A stretch of 42,082 nt of DNA from Synergistaceae bacterium (GCA_017446055.1 JAFSRQ010000025.1:1-42082), one strand, 5' to 3'; numbered from the stretch's first letter, positions 1 to 10,175 are shown. The notes: generated from the sequence alone by a model not told the origin. A program made the numbers and translations.

Positions 1-518
1 CAATCAGCGGCGACATGATTACCGGAACTGCCACACAGACAGGAACATTCCGCGTGAGACTGTGCGCGAAGAACCCCGTGAAGAGTGTCCGCAAAACTTT
101 GACGCTCAACGTTTCCGAGACGACTGACACTAGACTTCCTGTGTTCTCACAGAATGAGGACTCCTCACAGAATGCAGGCGGAACATCATCATCTCACACG
201 CAGGCGTATGCATACCAGACTGGCACGGGCGGCACTTCCGGCGGCTATGTCATTGTCGGGGAACTGGGAGCGGTTTCGTGCGATGAGGCGGGACTCTATG
301 AGTTCGGTATCACCTTGAGCGATGACGCTTATGAGGGCAGTGAACTAATCTATATCGCAAACTCTGACAGTCCATCAGAGGACGATGATATTGCAGATTT
401 CTATGATGAGACGGGAGAAGAGATTTCAGCGGTCCCGGAGGACAGGCGGATAACCATATCGATATGGCTCAACCCTGAGACGGTCTACAGCCCGGTTATC
501 GCAGTACCATCACGCTAG
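1..518 (+). CDS. C-terminal part of a large surface protein with an Ig-like domain (5' end outside window)
   Basis: The reading frame is open from base 3 to the TAG at 516-518, so only the last 171 or so residues are here. The first 35 residues (GTATQTGTFRVRLCAKN, then a strand ending LTLNV) match the end of a putative-Ig/He_PIG-like beta-sandwich repeat. A Ser/Thr/Gly-rich linker follows, then an acidic module (EPSEDDD-like stretch, AVPEDRRITISIWL, ending VYSPVIAV). From memory this last module recurs at the end of Synergistota surface proteins. No C-terminal membrane segment or sorting signal is present. Adhesion or cell-wall interaction would be guesswork. The gene is convergent with the alpha-2-macroglobulin gene. 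Confidence 0.6.
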   Translation, partial: ISGDMITGTATQTGTFRVRLCAKNPVKSVRKTLTLNVSETTDTRLPVFSQNEDSSQNAGGTSSSHTQAYAYQTGTGGTSGGYVIVGELGAVSCDEAGLYEFGITLSDDAYEGSELIYIANSDSPSEDDDIADFYDETGEEISAVPEDRRITISIWLNPETVYSPVIAVPSR

Positions 519-540
519 CAAGTCCAGCAGTCAACAAAAA

Positions 541-566
541 TCCCCCCGGTGTCATAGCCGAGGGGA
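541..566 (-). terminator. Rho-independent terminator of the alpha-2-macroglobulin gene
   Basis: A GC-rich hairpin (CCCCCCGG / CCGAGGGG, one mismatch, 8-nt loop) lies between two convergent genes. Read on the minus strand it is followed by ATTTTTG, so it best serves the minus-strand gene. It may also stop the plus-strand gene. Confidence 0.7.
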
Positions 567-583
567 AAATATTTTCTCTTGTG

Positions 584-3500
584 TTACCTTATCGTTACGT
601 CTGGCTGAATACTCCCGGTGAACCTGATACCAGCGTCATACATCCCCATCGCGCTTATCTGAGGCACACGGAACTTCCCCCGCGTAACAGCCCTCATCCT
701 GAAGCCGTATGACCTCTCGCCGTCAAGCCTCCCGAAGAACAGCACTATCCTGTCATCCCTAATATCACTCACGACTCCCGTGTACGTCTCTTCATCGCCG
801 CGTCCGTCATCAAGCCTGGGATTCTCAATCTCGAAGCCCGCCGGAAGCAGGCAGCTCACAGCAAGATTGTTGACCGTCATTGAGGGTTTCACGCCAAGCA
901 CAACCTGAATAGTTTTCCCGTGTTCAACAGGCTGTGTGAAGTCGATGATGTTCCCCTTCTCATCATAGTACAGGCACTCAATGTTGACGTTCCTGCGCTC
1001 TGGTCTTGGGGGCGTGCTGGGATTGCCGGTGATGTTCCACGAGTAGCAGCCCTGCCCGGAGCCTTCAGCCTCAATGAGTATATTCGCGCCTCTGGGAAGC
1101 TCGCTGACTTTCACACCCTTGCTGCCTTCACCGCTCTTGTAGGTGAGAATGGGCTTGTCGCTGGTCTCAGTGTTGACGCGGGCGGCAATATCGCTCTTTG
1201 CCCCGGCTGACTCGACATTGTAGCGTGAGAGTGCGACTATTGCGGCGGCGTTGTCCTGCGTGCTGTACCACCTGAGTCCCGCGAGCCTCTGCGCCAGTTC
1301 TGTAACTTCCGGTGCCTGCGGGTCAGTGTCAAGCCACATAGTCAGGAGCAGTGCCGTATTCCTAGCGTCAGACTCAAGAGTCATCCCCGAATAGCCCGAA
1401 GCCCGGCCGATGTTAAGCTCCCTCAGCGCGTCAGGCTTGCCGTCAGAAATTGCCTGCGCCCCCGCAAGATATATCCTCCCTGACTGGTGAAGGCTGTCTG
1501 CGTTCTCACGGAGATACTCAATCCACCCCAGCGGCTTTTCCCCGGCAAGAGCAAGGACGTAAACAGCGTAGGCTTTGGCGGTGATGTCGTCTTTCTCCTC
1601 GCCGTCATATCTGTACTCAGGCATTGACGCAAGGAACTCACGTATCCAGTTCATGACTCCCGAAAGCATCTCCTCCGGGAAATTGACACCGGCATTCTTC
1701 GCACTCAGCAGGAAGTGAGCAGCATATACGCTCCCCCAGTTATATGGCTGACTGGTACCCGGCCACATCGCGAACGAGCCGTCATAGAGCTGCATGGACT
1801 GTATACGGGCTATTGCTCCCTCTGCGCGTTCCCTCACCTGATAGTCGGTGAATGCTGAAGGGTCAAGCTCGGCTACAGCGTCCGGCACAATCAGGAAAGG
1901 CCATGCCGACGAAATAGTCTGCTCAAGGCATCCGTAAGGATAAGCGTTCAGGAAGTCCACCGCCTTGTTGATGTTGACCGCAGGAGTCCCGGCAAGAGTC
2001 AGAGTCCCGGAAATGTCCCCGCCGAAATCCCCGAACGGTATATCGAGCCGCGTTTTGCCCTCGCTGAATGTCCCTGAGCCGCCGACAGTAACAACAGGCC
2101 ATGCCGCGCGTACAGGCATCTCTATTTCCTGAGTGAATGACTTTTCCGCGCCCGACTCTGTCCATGACGTTACGACTTTCAGCACTGCTTTGTTCGCTCC
2201 TCCGAGTGCTTTTGCCCGGGCTGTGAACGATGACTTTGACCCGGCGGAAATCTTCAGGTCGGCAAATGAGTTGTCCAGCATAAGCCCTTCAGGTACTAGG
2301 CTGACTCTTACATCACGGTTAGCGTTTGACGTGTTGAAGACTGATACAGGTATGGTGAACTCATCGCCCGGTGCCGCAAATCTCGGAAGCCCCGCCTCCG
2401 TAACAATCTCGCGTGCTATCTCAATCGTAGTCTCACCTGAACCGAAGTTCCTCCCTGAAGCCGCCACAACAAACAGCCTTCCGCGCCCGGAAAATTCTGG
2501 AAGCTCAAGCTCAGTCGTGAGTATTCCGCGCTCGTCAGGGTACAGCACTCCGTCAAAGAGAGTCAGTATCTTGAACCGCTGAATGTCGCCGTCAAGAGCA
2601 AGAGAGTCAGCTCCCTCATCACCGCCCGGGTGAAGCTGCTGTGTTGCTCTGTCCTCAACCGGGATAAGCTGGTCGTAAATATCATAGCCCTGCGAGTTGA
2701 GCTTCTTGCGTCCCCAGAAATGATGAAGAAGGTCCGGGACTTTGTACTTCGTGAGACCTAACACGCCGTCGTCAACAAGAGCCACAGAAACATCCGCGTT
2801 CTGTGAGATCATTGCGCTCGAGCCTTTGAGGGTGATTGTTACGGGGAGTTTTGCTGACGGTTCAGCCTTCTTCGGCGCGGAAATACCTACGCTGATACTG
2901 TAGTCGCTAAGGTCAGTGTTGATTCTCGCGAGTCCTATAGCGCGGTGTGATGCCCATGATTTTGCGTCAGACTCCTCAACCGGGCGAACAAGCCATGCCG
3001 ACAGCCAGACATTTGGCCGCATGTCCTGAGTGATTCTGAAGTCGTATGTGAACTCTGACTCCTCGACAACATCAACCCTGCGTGAAATCAGCTTTGCACC
3101 CTCAACAGTAATCATCATGAGACCCTCGAAGGGAGCTTTGATTTTGACGTGGGCGGTGTCTCCCAGCCTGTAAGAATCCTTGTCGGGCGTAATCTCTATC
3201 CTGTCGATTAACTGAGCGTTCCCCCCGGAATTCTGCGGGTCTGACGCATAGAACCTGTACACTGCCCTTGCGCTGTCGTCAGAGTCCGAGACCCTCACCA
3301 GATATGAGCCGTAGCTCTCCGGCCTGAATGAGACATCACCGAGTCCGTTGCGGAGAGTGAGCTTCTTCTCGTCAACCTTCTGCAGCTCTTCTGTTGACTG
3401 CCAGCGTTTGCGCCCGTCAATCTCGACCATGTTGTAGTTCCACGTTATACGATAGAGTTCCGCGCTGAGTTCGCCGGGATTGGCGGGTTCTTCGTCCGGG

Positions 3501-5935
3501 GTAATGCCCGCAACCCTGAAGGCAGCCTCACTCCTTACGCTGAAGTTATCGGTTACAGGAGCGATTCCGAGAAGCCACGGCGCAGAGTAATACGGGCGGG
3601 TTAATGTGGCGGTTGTCCATCTGCCGGAGTCCTCCATGACCTCAGTGCGAAGGGTAAGGCTGATGATTGTGGGAGCTTCCCAGTTCTCATCAAGTTTCAG
3701 GTTGACCTTTGCCGCGCCGAAGTTGTCGAGCTTGTTCCCGCCTATTTCGCCCTCATCGCCCGCGAATTTCCTTGACGGGTCTCCGAAAGCATATCCCTTC
3801 CACCTGTCCTGAGTCGGGGTGAATGTACCCTCTCTAGCCGTCCACGATGATTTGTAGTCCAGCCCGGCACCGTCAACACCAAAAAGCCAGCGAGCGTAAA
3901 TATCCGCCGTGAAGGTGTCGCCGTGAATGAGGTACTGCCTGTAAGTGTTGAGCTTGACCTCAATGCGCGGGGGTGCGAAGTCTTCAACGTGGAACTTGTA
4001 CGAGGCTATTGGCTTGCTCTCGTTTCCGGGAATTGCAACATATGCCGTCCACGTTCCTGTGATAGCGTTTCCCGGCAGCTGAAGGTTTGCGATTGCGCTT
4101 CCTTTTGCGTTGAGTGTGATTGACTCCTGGCTGAACTTGCGCCCTAATGAGTCTCGTACGATGAACATAACCGGGAATGCGTCGGGAGTGGTTACGTCCG
4201 CGTTCCTGACTATGAGCTTGAAGGAGGCGTTTTCCCCTGTCCTGTAAATGTCCCTCGGTGAGAATATCGCGGCATCGTAGCCTGACTTGAGCCAGTCGCG
4301 CCCGGAAGTGTCGAAGATCTCACGGTTGAGGAGGTTGCGTGTGAGCTGTATATATGTCAGATCATTGCCCTTCGAGATTATAGCCAGTGCCGGGAGATTG
4401 TCATTGTCCCATGCTTTTCCGTCGGGACGCTCGTAGTAGAAGACACCTGCATTGTTGGTTTTGCCCTGGACGATGAGCTGCTTCTTGTCGGAGAATATTT
4501 TGACGCTGGCCTCATTAACGCCCCTTGCTGTAGTGAGAGTGTTCACCCAGACAAGCGCGGCATCCTCCCAGAGTCTTACGGTTGCGCCCAAGTCAGAGAG
4601 GTTGATCATCTGGGTAGCCTCTTCCCACTCCTCACCGTCAGAGTCTTTTGCCGTAAGCAGGAACAATCCCCTGTCGCCCGAAGCCATCTCATCAATAGGT
4701 ATGCTTCTTCTTACGCGCTCATTAAGCGGTAAGCTCAACGGAATTTCCTTCGTGAAGACCCTGTGAGCTATGTCCCTGTCGAAATATTGATACTCATCAT
4801 GCAGTACGTGAGGAATGTTATTCTCATACATGCGCCACAAGTCGAGCTGTAATTTCCTGACGTTGACCATTTCGACCGGGATTAGTCCTTTGTCCAGAGG
4901 AGTGAGGTATGCCCCTGCCGCCGGAAGAGTAATCTCGGTGTCAAGATCGGGCATGATTACGGCCTGCCTGAAGTCTTCGGTGAGAACGAGACCGCCCTTT
5001 GACGGGAAGCCTTTCCTGAACGTTATCACGAACCTGTCGCGGGGCTTGAAGCTGTCTGAGCGTATATTCAGTATTTCGTCATTCCAGCCTGACTCGAACC
5101 TGGCATCACTCACAGGAGGCTCGATGTTGATGAAGTTCCTGACGGTCTCAGGGTCAACGCCGAAATTCATCACAGCGCGTATAGTCTTCTCACCGTTTGC
5201 GCTGAACTCCTGAACCATTAGAGCCGGGTCAAGAATGACAGTCTCGGAAATGTCGCGGTTGATGCCTAAGTCGCCCTCGCCGGATTTGAGTCCTGCTGAG
5301 ATTTTGACGGTGTACCTCTGGCGTGATGAAGTCTTCTGCACCGGGACTGATGCCCTGATTGTGCGTGATGGTAATGCGCCGTTAATGCTGTATGGCATCT
5401 CGCGGCCTTCAGGGTTCAGTATCCTCATGTAGCCCTTGAGCCTTGCCGGGTCAACCCTCATGTTGAAGTTCAGCGTGAAGTATGCGTTGCCGTCCCTGCC
5501 CATTGAGGCGCGAATGTCTGAGGGGGACAATCCTTCGGTCTGGAACCTGAACTCGCCGGGACCGATTGATTTCCCGTTCCTGTCCTTGAGGCCGTCGCGG
5601 AGAGTCGCTGTGTAGGTTGTGGCGTTCCTCAGAGGTGAAAGAAGGCGGGCTGTGAATGTCTTGTCGTTCTGCCAGCGTCCTTCAAGCTGCAAGGGAGGGT
5701 TGACCTCAAACGGGAAGAGGGGGTTTTCCGGGGTGATGGATTTGCCGGTCTGCGTTCTGCTTACGACTGAGCCTGTGAACACCACCCTGAACGAGACGTT
5801 ATCGGGTACTGTTCCTGTAGGCGTGAAAGTCCTGACTCCTGCGGGCAATGACTGGCGTGATGGCGCGGACATGGCCGGGCATGGAATGAGGAGCAATGCC
5901 AGAATCATCAATAGAAATCTGTGATGCCTGAGCAA
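584..5935 (-). CDS. Bacterial alpha-2-macroglobulin family protein with thioester
   Basis: 1783 residues, the usual size for the long bacterial A2M (YfhM-like) family. These are envelope protease traps that bind attacking proteases covalently through a Cys-Gln thioester. An N-terminal signal sequence (hydrophobic residues 7-18, likely AMSA cleavage) precedes MG/macroglobulin-type beta domains. The thioester motif CLEQ is at residues 1336-1339 (bases 1919-1930), inside an all-helical thioester domain with the family context YPYG-CLEQ. The start is TTG at 5935, preceded by AAAGGA ten bases upstream. The hydrophobic run ends in LIPC, but Pro at -1 is poor for a lipobox, so lipoprotein status is uncertain. 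The usual partner pbpC (penicillin-binding protein 1C) is not adjacent; cheV is divergent. Confidence 0.93.
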   Translation of the reverse strand: MLRHHRFLLMILALLLIPCPAMSAPSRQSLPAGVRTFTPTGTVPDNVSFRVVFTGSVVSRTQTGKSITPENPLFPFEVNPPLQLEGRWQNDKTFTARLLSPLRNATTYTATLRDGLKDRNGKSIGPGEFRFQTEGLSPSDIRASMGRDGNAYFTLNFNMRVDPARLKGYMRILNPEGREMPYSINGALPSRTIRASVPVQKTSSRQRYTVKISAGLKSGEGDLGINRDISETVILDPALMVQEFSANGEKTIRAVMNFGVDPETVRNFINIEPPVSDARFESGWNDEILNIRSDSFKPRDRFVITFRKGFPSKGGLVLTEDFRQAVIMPDLDTEITLPAAGAYLTPLDKGLIPVEMVNVRKLQLDLWRMYENNIPHVLHDEYQYFDRDIAHRVFTKEIPLSLPLNERVRRSIPIDEMASGDRGLFLLTAKDSDGEEWEEATQMINLSDLGATVRLWEDAALVWVNTLTTARGVNEASVKIFSDKKQLIVQGKTNNAGVFYYERPDGKAWDNDNLPALAIISKGNDLTYIQLTRNLLNREIFDTSGRDWLKSGYDAAIFSPRDIYRTGENASFKLIVRNADVTTPDAFPVMFIVRDSLGRKFSQESITLNAKGSAIANLQLPGNAITGTWTAYVAIPGNESKPIASYKFHVEDFAPPRIEVKLNTYRQYLIHGDTFTADIYARWLFGVDGAGLDYKSSWTAREGTFTPTQDRWKGYAFGDPSRKFAGDEGEIGGNKLDNFGAAKVNLKLDENWEAPTIISLTLRTEVMEDSGRWTTATLTRPYYSAPWLLGIAPVTDNFSVRSEAAFRVAGITPDEEPANPGELSAELYRITWNYNMVEIDGRKRWQSTEELQKVDEKKLTLRNGLGDVSFRPESYGSYLVRVSDSDDSARAVYRFYASDPQNSGGNAQLIDRIEITPDKDSYRLGDTAHVKIKAPFEGLMMITVEGAKLISRRVDVVEESEFTYDFRITQDMRPNVWLSAWLVRPVEESDAKSWASHRAIGLARINTDLSDYSISVGISAPKKAEPSAKLPVTITLKGSSAMISQNADVSVALVDDGVLGLTKYKVPDLLHHFWGRKKLNSQGYDIYDQLIPVEDRATQQLHPGGDEGADSLALDGDIQRFKILTLFDGVLYPDERGILTTELELPEFSGRGRLFVVAASGRNFGSGETTIEIAREIVTEAGLPRFAAPGDEFTIPVSVFNTSNANRDVRVSLVPEGLMLDNSFADLKISAGSKSSFTARAKALGGANKAVLKVVTSWTESGAEKSFTQEIEMPVRAAWPVVTVGGSGTFSEGKTRLDIPFGDFGGDISGTLTLAGTPAVNINKAVDFLNAYPYGCLEQTISSAWPFLIVPDAVAELDPSAFTDYQVRERAEGAIARIQSMQLYDGSFAMWPGTSQPYNWGSVYAAHFLLSAKNAGVNFPEEMLSGVMNWIREFLASMPEYRYDGEEKDDITAKAYAVYVLALAGEKPLGWIEYLRENADSLHQSGRIYLAGAQAISDGKPDALRELNIGRASGYSGMTLESDARNTALLLTMWLDTDPQAPEVTELAQRLAGLRWYSTQDNAAAIVALSRYNVESAGAKSDIAARVNTETSDKPILTYKSGEGSKGVKVSELPRGANILIEAEGSGQGCYSWNITGNPSTPPRPERRNVNIECLYYDEKGNIIDFTQPVEHGKTIQVVLGVKPSMTVNNLAVSCLLPAGFEIENPRLDDGRGDEETYTGVVSDIRDDRIVLFFGRLDGERSYGFRMRAVTRGKFRVPQISAMGMYDAGIRFTGSIQPDVTIR

Positions 5936-5939
5936 AATT

Positions 5940-6057
5940 CAACAATCCTTTCTATAATGTGATGGGATAAAATCAACTGGCTTATTATATCCCGTAAAAA
6001 ACAAAATTTAAGCTATAATCTAATTGTTCACATGCACAGGGGAGGAAGTCTCACAAA
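5940..6057. promoter_or_regulatory. Divergent promoter region between A2M and cheV
   Basis: Candidate -10 hexamers TATAAT occur on the plus strand at 6014-6019 (GCTATAAT, toward cheV) and on the minus strand at 5984-5989 (toward A2M). No convincing -35 is seen for either. The cheV ribosome site GGGAGGA lies at 6040-6046. Confidence 0.4.
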
Positions 6058-6969
6058 ATGGAAGAGAAGCGTAATGTAGAAGCCGCGAGCAAAAAATGGG
6101 AAGTAGTAGTGTTCACGTTAGGGAAGGATGCGTTTGCGATAAACGTCAACAAGACCCGTGAAATTCTGCGGTGGACCGGGTGCCGTCCTGTTCCCACGAA
6201 AACGCCTGCCTTTGTCGGCATAACTACACTGCGGGATGTGCTTCTGCCGCTGATAGACCTTCGTATATTCCTGGGGATAAACTCAACTGTGCCGATGGCG
6301 AACACAAAAATCATGGTGGTGGAGTTCAACGACCTGAAGCTGGGATTTCTTGTTGACGGTGTCGAACGAATCCGGCAGGTGAACGCCGAAGACCTCGACA
6401 GCTCAAAGATGCGCGGAGTGTCCTTGAAGTGGGTGCTGTACATCATCAAGAGGGACGAGCGCAACATACTCCTTCTCGACTATGAGGCGATAATACAGGA
6501 GACCGCCCCAGCCGTAGCCGAACATATGTTTGACCAGGGCAAGCTGGAGACGTTCCACCGCCAGATAGGGCACGTTGAGGACTTCCACATACTTGTTGCG
6601 GACGACTCGCCATTGCTGAGACAGCAGACGTGCGATGTTCTGAAGCAGTCCGGGTTCACGAGCATATACCCGGTGAAGGACGGAGTAGAGGCCCGGAAGC
6701 TGCTGCTTGACCAGGGGGAGAACTTTGACCTTCTTGTGTCGGATATAGAGATGCCGCTGCTTGACGGATTGAGCCTTGTTGAGACTCTGAGGAATGACTC
6801 GCGGACGGAGAACATGCCGGTGATACTGTTCTCGTCCATCATGGTGAAGGAGCTGTTAGACCGGGCCGAGAAGCTGAAGATTACGCATGTCCTCAAGCCG
6901 GATGTGTACAAGCTGGTAGAAGCCGTGATGAGGATATACCACGAGTGCAAGAAGAACAGGAACTATTAG
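6058..6969 (+). CDS. cheV: Chemotaxis adaptor/response-regulator CheV
   Basis: 303 residues with the CheV architecture. An N-terminal CheW-like domain (about 13-155, with KTREIL and PAFVGITTLRD motifs) couples receptors to CheA. A C-terminal receiver domain (about 177-300) follows. Receiver residues are intact: acidic pair D182-D183, phospho-acceptor D229 (VSDIEMP), Ser in LFSSI and K280 (LKPD). CheV helps adapt or tune receptor-CheA signalling. The start is ATG with GGGAGGA upstream. No other chemotaxis gene is in the window, so it is an orphan cheV. It converges on the prepilin-like gene. Confidence 0.93.
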   Translation: MEEKRNVEAASKKWEVVVFTLGKDAFAINVNKTREILRWTGCRPVPTKTPAFVGITTLRDVLLPLIDLRIFLGINSTVPMANTKIMVVEFNDLKLGFLVDGVERIRQVNAEDLDSSKMRGVSLKWVLYIIKRDERNILLLDYEAIIQETAPAVAEHMFDQGKLETFHRQIGHVEDFHILVADDSPLLRQQTCDVLKQSGFTSIYPVKDGVEARKLLLDQGENFDLLVSDIEMPLLDGLSLVETLRNDSRTENMPVILFSSIMVKELLDRAEKLKITHVLKPDVYKLVEAVMRIYHECKKNRNY

Positions 6970-7014
6970 GACGTCCCCCATAAAGTACGGAGGCTATTCT
7001 GTCGGATTTTCGTC

Positions 7015-7380
7015 TTAATTCACAAGGGGGGGGGTTTCTTCTCCTAAATATTCAGTAACAGTATAGCTAGAGTTCTGTCCTAATGAGTATTGTGTCGGCT
7101 TAAGATTGAATGTGAGTGACGTATCGTTGTTTTGATTTGTTACTACGATAGTTCTTCCGCCATCGGTGAATGAGTAATCTTCGACTTTGAACCCGCTCTC
7201 TACTGCTTCGTAGCCGATATTTACGTACCTTTGCGCAATATACATCAAGTTGTCCTTGTCTCTTATGCTCGCGAGATTCTCTGTCTGGTTGGCTATGAAC
7301 TCGAACATTCCCGCCGTGATTACCCCGAAGACAGTTGCCGCAGTCAGAAATTCCGTGAAAGTTTCGCCCTTCCTCTTCAT
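7015..7380 (-). CDS. Type IV prepilin-like (pseudopilin) protein
   Basis: 121 residues. The N terminus MKRKGETFTEFLTAATVFGV fits a class III (prepilin) signal: a short basic leader ending in Gly, then a hydrophobic helix with Glu at mature position +5 (G|ETFTE). Position +1 is Glu instead of the usual Phe or Met, which is atypical. The rest is a small beta-rich domain with no family I can name. It would be a minor pilin or secretion/competence pseudopilin if PilD processes it. The gene begins one base after the prmC stop and so is the last gene of the prfA-prmC operon. Its last codons contain a run of nine C. No other pilus gene is in the window. Confidence 0.65.
   Translation of the reverse strand: MKRKGETFTEFLTAATVFGVITAGMFEFIANQTENLASIRDKDNLMYIAQRYVNIGYEAVESGFKVEDYSFTDGGRTIVVTNQNNDTSLTFNLKPTQYSLGQNSSYTVTEYLGEETPPLVN
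7026..7034 (-). repeat. Nine-base homopolymer (C9 in the coding strand) at the end of the prepilin-like gene
   Basis: The tract encodes the Thr-Pro-Pro of the C-terminal EETPPLVN. Gaining one C replaces the last three residues and runs past the normal stop. Losing one gives a TGA one codon after the tract. Confidence 0.9.
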
Positions 7381-7381
7381 G

Positions 7382-8188
7382 TCATATCCTCCTAATCACG
7401 ATACATCTGGGGAAATTCCCCGCGTCCATGATAGCACAGTCAAACGCAAAAGGCTCGCCCCAATTCGCCAGCGCATGAACCTGACTCATGTCGCCCGCCT
7501 CAAGAATGATATACCCTCCCGGCCTAAGCACTTTCCCGGCCAGCGCGAAAATCTCCCGGTAACACGTCATTCCGTCAACACCGCCGTCAAGAGCGAGATT
7601 CGGCTCATAGTCCCTGACATCACAAGGAAGCCCGGCAATCTCGCCAGATGGGATATACGGAGGGTTGCTGACGATCAGGTCAAATTCCCCGCTGACATGG
7701 CCGCCAGTCTCAAGCCTCCCGTCAACGCCCCAGTACCCAGCATTCTCACGCGCATAACTCAGAGCCTCGCCGCTAACGTCAACAGCAACTCCTGACGCAT
7801 TCGGGAACTCAAGCAGGATTGTTACCGCGATACAGCCTGACCCCGTCCCCCAGTCAGCAAACCTGAACGAGTCATCCCGCGCAAAGCATCCCTTCACGCC
7901 CTCAATGAGAGTCTCCGTGTCATGTCGGGAGATTAACACGCCCGGCCCGACCGCGAAATCACGTCCGCAAAAGTCCGCCGCGCCAAGAATGTACTGCAAC
8001 GGCTCGCCCGCAATCCTCCGGGAGATTACAGCGTCAACCCTGCGTTCCTCGTCCGGCGAAAACTCGTCCCCCGCAAGAATCTGCGCGTGAGTTCTGCCGA
8101 CAGCGTGAGCAATCAGCCAAAGCGATTCCTGAAACGGGTTGCTGACACCCGCCGCCTTAAGCCTTGCCGCAATATCTCTAGCCGTCAA
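7382..8188 (-). CDS. prmC: Peptide chain release factor N5-glutamine methyltransferase PrmC
   Basis: Methylates the Gln of the GGQ motif of release factors RF1/RF2 using S-adenosylmethionine. 268 residues from the TTG at 8188. An N-terminal helical domain binds the release factor. The Rossmann methyltransferase core has the SAM loop [11 protein letters not shown] and the signature VSNPPYIP, which positions the Gln amide. ISRHDTE replaces the usual IPRPDTE. An ATG at 8233 would extend it by 15 residues inside prfA. I prefer 8188 because E. coli PrmC aligns there and AGGA is just upstream, though its spacing is short. It overlaps its substrate gene prfA by 11 bases. Confidence 0.9.
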   Translation of the reverse strand: MTARDIAARLKAAGVSNPFQESLWLIAHAVGRTHAQILAGDEFSPDEERRVDAVISRRIAGEPLQYILGAADFCGRDFAVGPGVLISRHDTETLIEGVKGCFARDDSFRFADWGTGSGCIAVTILLEFPNASGVAVDVSGEALSYARENAGYWGVDGRLETGGHVSGEFDLIVSNPPYIPSGEIAGLPCDVRDYEPNLALDGGVDGMTCYREIFALAGKVLRPGGYIILEAGDMSQVHALANWGEPFAFDCAIMDAGNFPRCIVIRRI

Positions 8189-9257
8189 TGTCCTGCAATT
8201 TCTGTGTCTGTTCAGCAAGAACCATAGCGTCAATCATCTCGTACAGATCGCCGTCAAGATACGACTCTAACTTGTAGAGAGTGAGATTGATACGGTGGTC
8301 TGTGATTCTGTTCTGCGGGAAGTTGTACGTCCTGATGCGCTCGCTCCTGTCTCCTGAGCCTATCATGCCCTTGCGTTCACTGCCCCGTTCGGAGTCCTGC
8401 TTCTGCTGCTCAAGGTCAAACAGCTTCGTCTTCAGGTAGCTCATTGCCCGCGCCCTGTTCTTGATTTGGGAGCGTTCATCCTGACAGGTAACAACAATCC
8501 CGGTCGGAAGGTGCGTAATCCTCACTGCTGAGTCGGTCATGTTGACGTGCTGTCCGCCTGCCCCGCTGGAACGGTAGGTGTCAATCTTGAGGTCTTCCTG
8601 CCTGATTTCGACCTCGACATCATCAGCTTCCGGGAGTACTGCCACAGTTGCCGCGCTCGTGTGAATGCGCCCGGATGCTTCTGTTACCGGGACTCTCTGG
8701 ACACGGTGAACGCCGGACTCGTACTTCATCTTGCTGTAAGCTCCCTGCGAGTCAATCCTGAAGACTATTTCCTTGTAGCCGCCAATCCCGGCAGTGTTGG
8801 TTGAGCTGTCTATGACTTCCACCTTCCACCGCTGGCGTTCGCAGAAGCGTGTGTACATCCTGAACAGGTCAGCCGCGAAAAGCGTAGCCTCATCGCCTCC
8901 CGTCCCCGCTCTAATCTCAACGATAACGCTCTTGTCGTCGTTCGGGTCTTGTGGGAGCAGTAACAGCGTCAGGTCATGCGTGAAGCTCTCAATTTTCGGC
9001 TCAAGCTCGGCTATTTCCTCTTTTGCCAGCGACTCAAGCTCATAGTCCCCCGACTTCAGTAGCTCTTTTGCCTCAGCTATGGATTTCTGCGCGTTCTTGT
9101 ACTCCTGATACATTGTTACGACTGGCTCAAGCTGGGCGCGTTTCTTGCCGAGTACCTGCAATTCTTTGGGGTCTGACGCTATTTTGGGGTCTGCTAACTT
9201 TCTGCCTACTTCATCATATTCCTGCTCTATTGCCTGTAACTTAGGCTCGATATTCAT
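8178..9257 (-). CDS. prfA: Peptide chain release factor 1 (RF1)
   Basis: Recognises UAA and UAG stop codons and triggers peptidyl-tRNA hydrolysis. 359 residues, normal length. Visible are the N-terminal coiled-coil domain 1, the PVT tripeptide anticodon of RF1 (in [10 protein letters not shown]), and the GGQ catalytic loop at residues 234-236 ([10 protein letters not shown]). The ATG overlaps the stop of the upstream DUF1385 gene (ATGA), with GGAGGA eight bases before it, so translation is probably coupled. The next gene, prmC, modifies this protein. Confidence 0.97.
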   Translation of the reverse strand: MNIEPKLQAIEQEYDEVGRKLADPKIASDPKELQVLGKKRAQLEPVVTMYQEYKNAQKSIAEAKELLKSGDYELESLAKEEIAELEPKIESFTHDLTLLLLPQDPNDDKSVIVEIRAGTGGDEATLFAADLFRMYTRFCERQRWKVEVIDSSTNTAGIGGYKEIVFRIDSQGAYSKMKYESGVHRVQRVPVTEASGRIHTSAATVAVLPEADDVEVEIRQEDLKIDTYRSSGAGGQHVNMTDSAVRITHLPTGIVVTCQDERSQIKNRARAMSYLKTKLFDLEQQKQDSERGSERKGMIGSGDRSERIRTYNFPQNRITDHRINLTLYKLESYLDGDLYEMIDAMVLAEQTQKLQDIDG

Positions 9258-10159
9258 GCTAACAATCCTCCTTCCATTGCGGTGTTGAGTGAGACTAACG
9301 CGACTTCCGCCTGCCTTATGTCGGGTTCACGTGTGGTTAGGTACTGTAGTGTGAGAAACGGGGCAATCACGCAGAGGCCGATTTTCCCGGAGTTTGACGC
9401 AAGCCGTATTATCTCGTAGGATATTCCGACAACAACGGGTATCAGAATGATTCGTGCCACAACCTGAAGCGCGAAGCTCTCACCTGCTATGAGCGTCTTG
9501 ACGGGCGAGAACACGATTATGCTGACGATTACGGCAATCAGCAGGAACGATGTCCCGCAGCGGGGGTGAATACGCGAGCATGTCATGATACTTTCGGGAG
9601 TCATTGGGAGTCCGTGCTCGTAGGCGTTTATGGTCTTGTGTTCGGCTCCGTGATACCTGAACACCTCGCGGATGTCCTTCCAGAGTCCTATCACCGCCAC
9701 ATATCCCACGAATATCACCGCCCGGAGGATTCCTTCTGTTACGTTGACCCACAGCGGAGTCTCAGCAATATACCCTGCCAGCCACAAAGGAAGCGCGATG
9801 AACAGCCCCCCCACCGCCACGACCGCCAGAAGCACCGACAGTATCACGTCCTTCACGGTCATCTTCTCTTCTTCCTCCTCAAGGGCGACCTCAGCCGAGC
9901 GGGATAAAGCCTTGAAGCCCGTAGTCATCATCTCACACATAGTAACGACTCCGCGCAGCAACGGGAGCTTCCACGGCAGGCGTTTTGTGCGTGAGGAGTG
10001 AGGCCATTTTTCCGTGAAGATGTCCCCTGACGGTCTCCTGACTGCCAGCCCCCACAAGGATTTTCCCTTCATGAGAACGCCCTCAATAACAGCCTGGCCG
10101 CCGACCGGGATTTTCTCCTTCACGGCATCGTCAGCAAAAAGATTCATCGCGGTCATCAT
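9254..10159 (-). CDS. DUF1385 membrane protein (YqhQ-like)
   Basis: 301 residues from the first of two ATG codons (10159). The family core starts at [16 protein letters not shown]. Conserved His/Cys motifs follow: [15 protein letters not shown] and HPRCGTSF, suggesting a metal site. Hydrophobic segments around residues 105-135 and 143-162 and two near 215-265 make it an integral membrane protein. The biochemical role is unknown. In many Gram-positive and related genomes DUF1385 sits between rpmE and prfA/prmC, as here. The stop overlaps the prfA start by four bases. Confidence 0.88.
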   Translation of the reverse strand: MMTAMNLFADDAVKEKIPVGGQAVIEGVLMKGKSLWGLAVRRPSGDIFTEKWPHSSRTKRLPWKLPLLRGVVTMCEMMTTGFKALSRSAEVALEEEEEKMTVKDVILSVLLAVVAVGGLFIALPLWLAGYIAETPLWVNVTEGILRAVIFVGYVAVIGLWKDIREVFRYHGAEHKTINAYEHGLPMTPESIMTCSRIHPRCGTSFLLIAVIVSIIVFSPVKTLIAGESFALQVVARIILIPVVVGISYEIIRLASNSGKIGLCVIAPFLTLQYLTTREPDIRQAEVALVSLNTAMEGGLLA

Positions 10160-10175
10160 CAACAAATTCAGTCTC

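Noticed and set aside
6970..7014. Terminator between cheV and the prepilin-like gene
   Set aside because: No stable hairpin followed by a T-run could be drawn.
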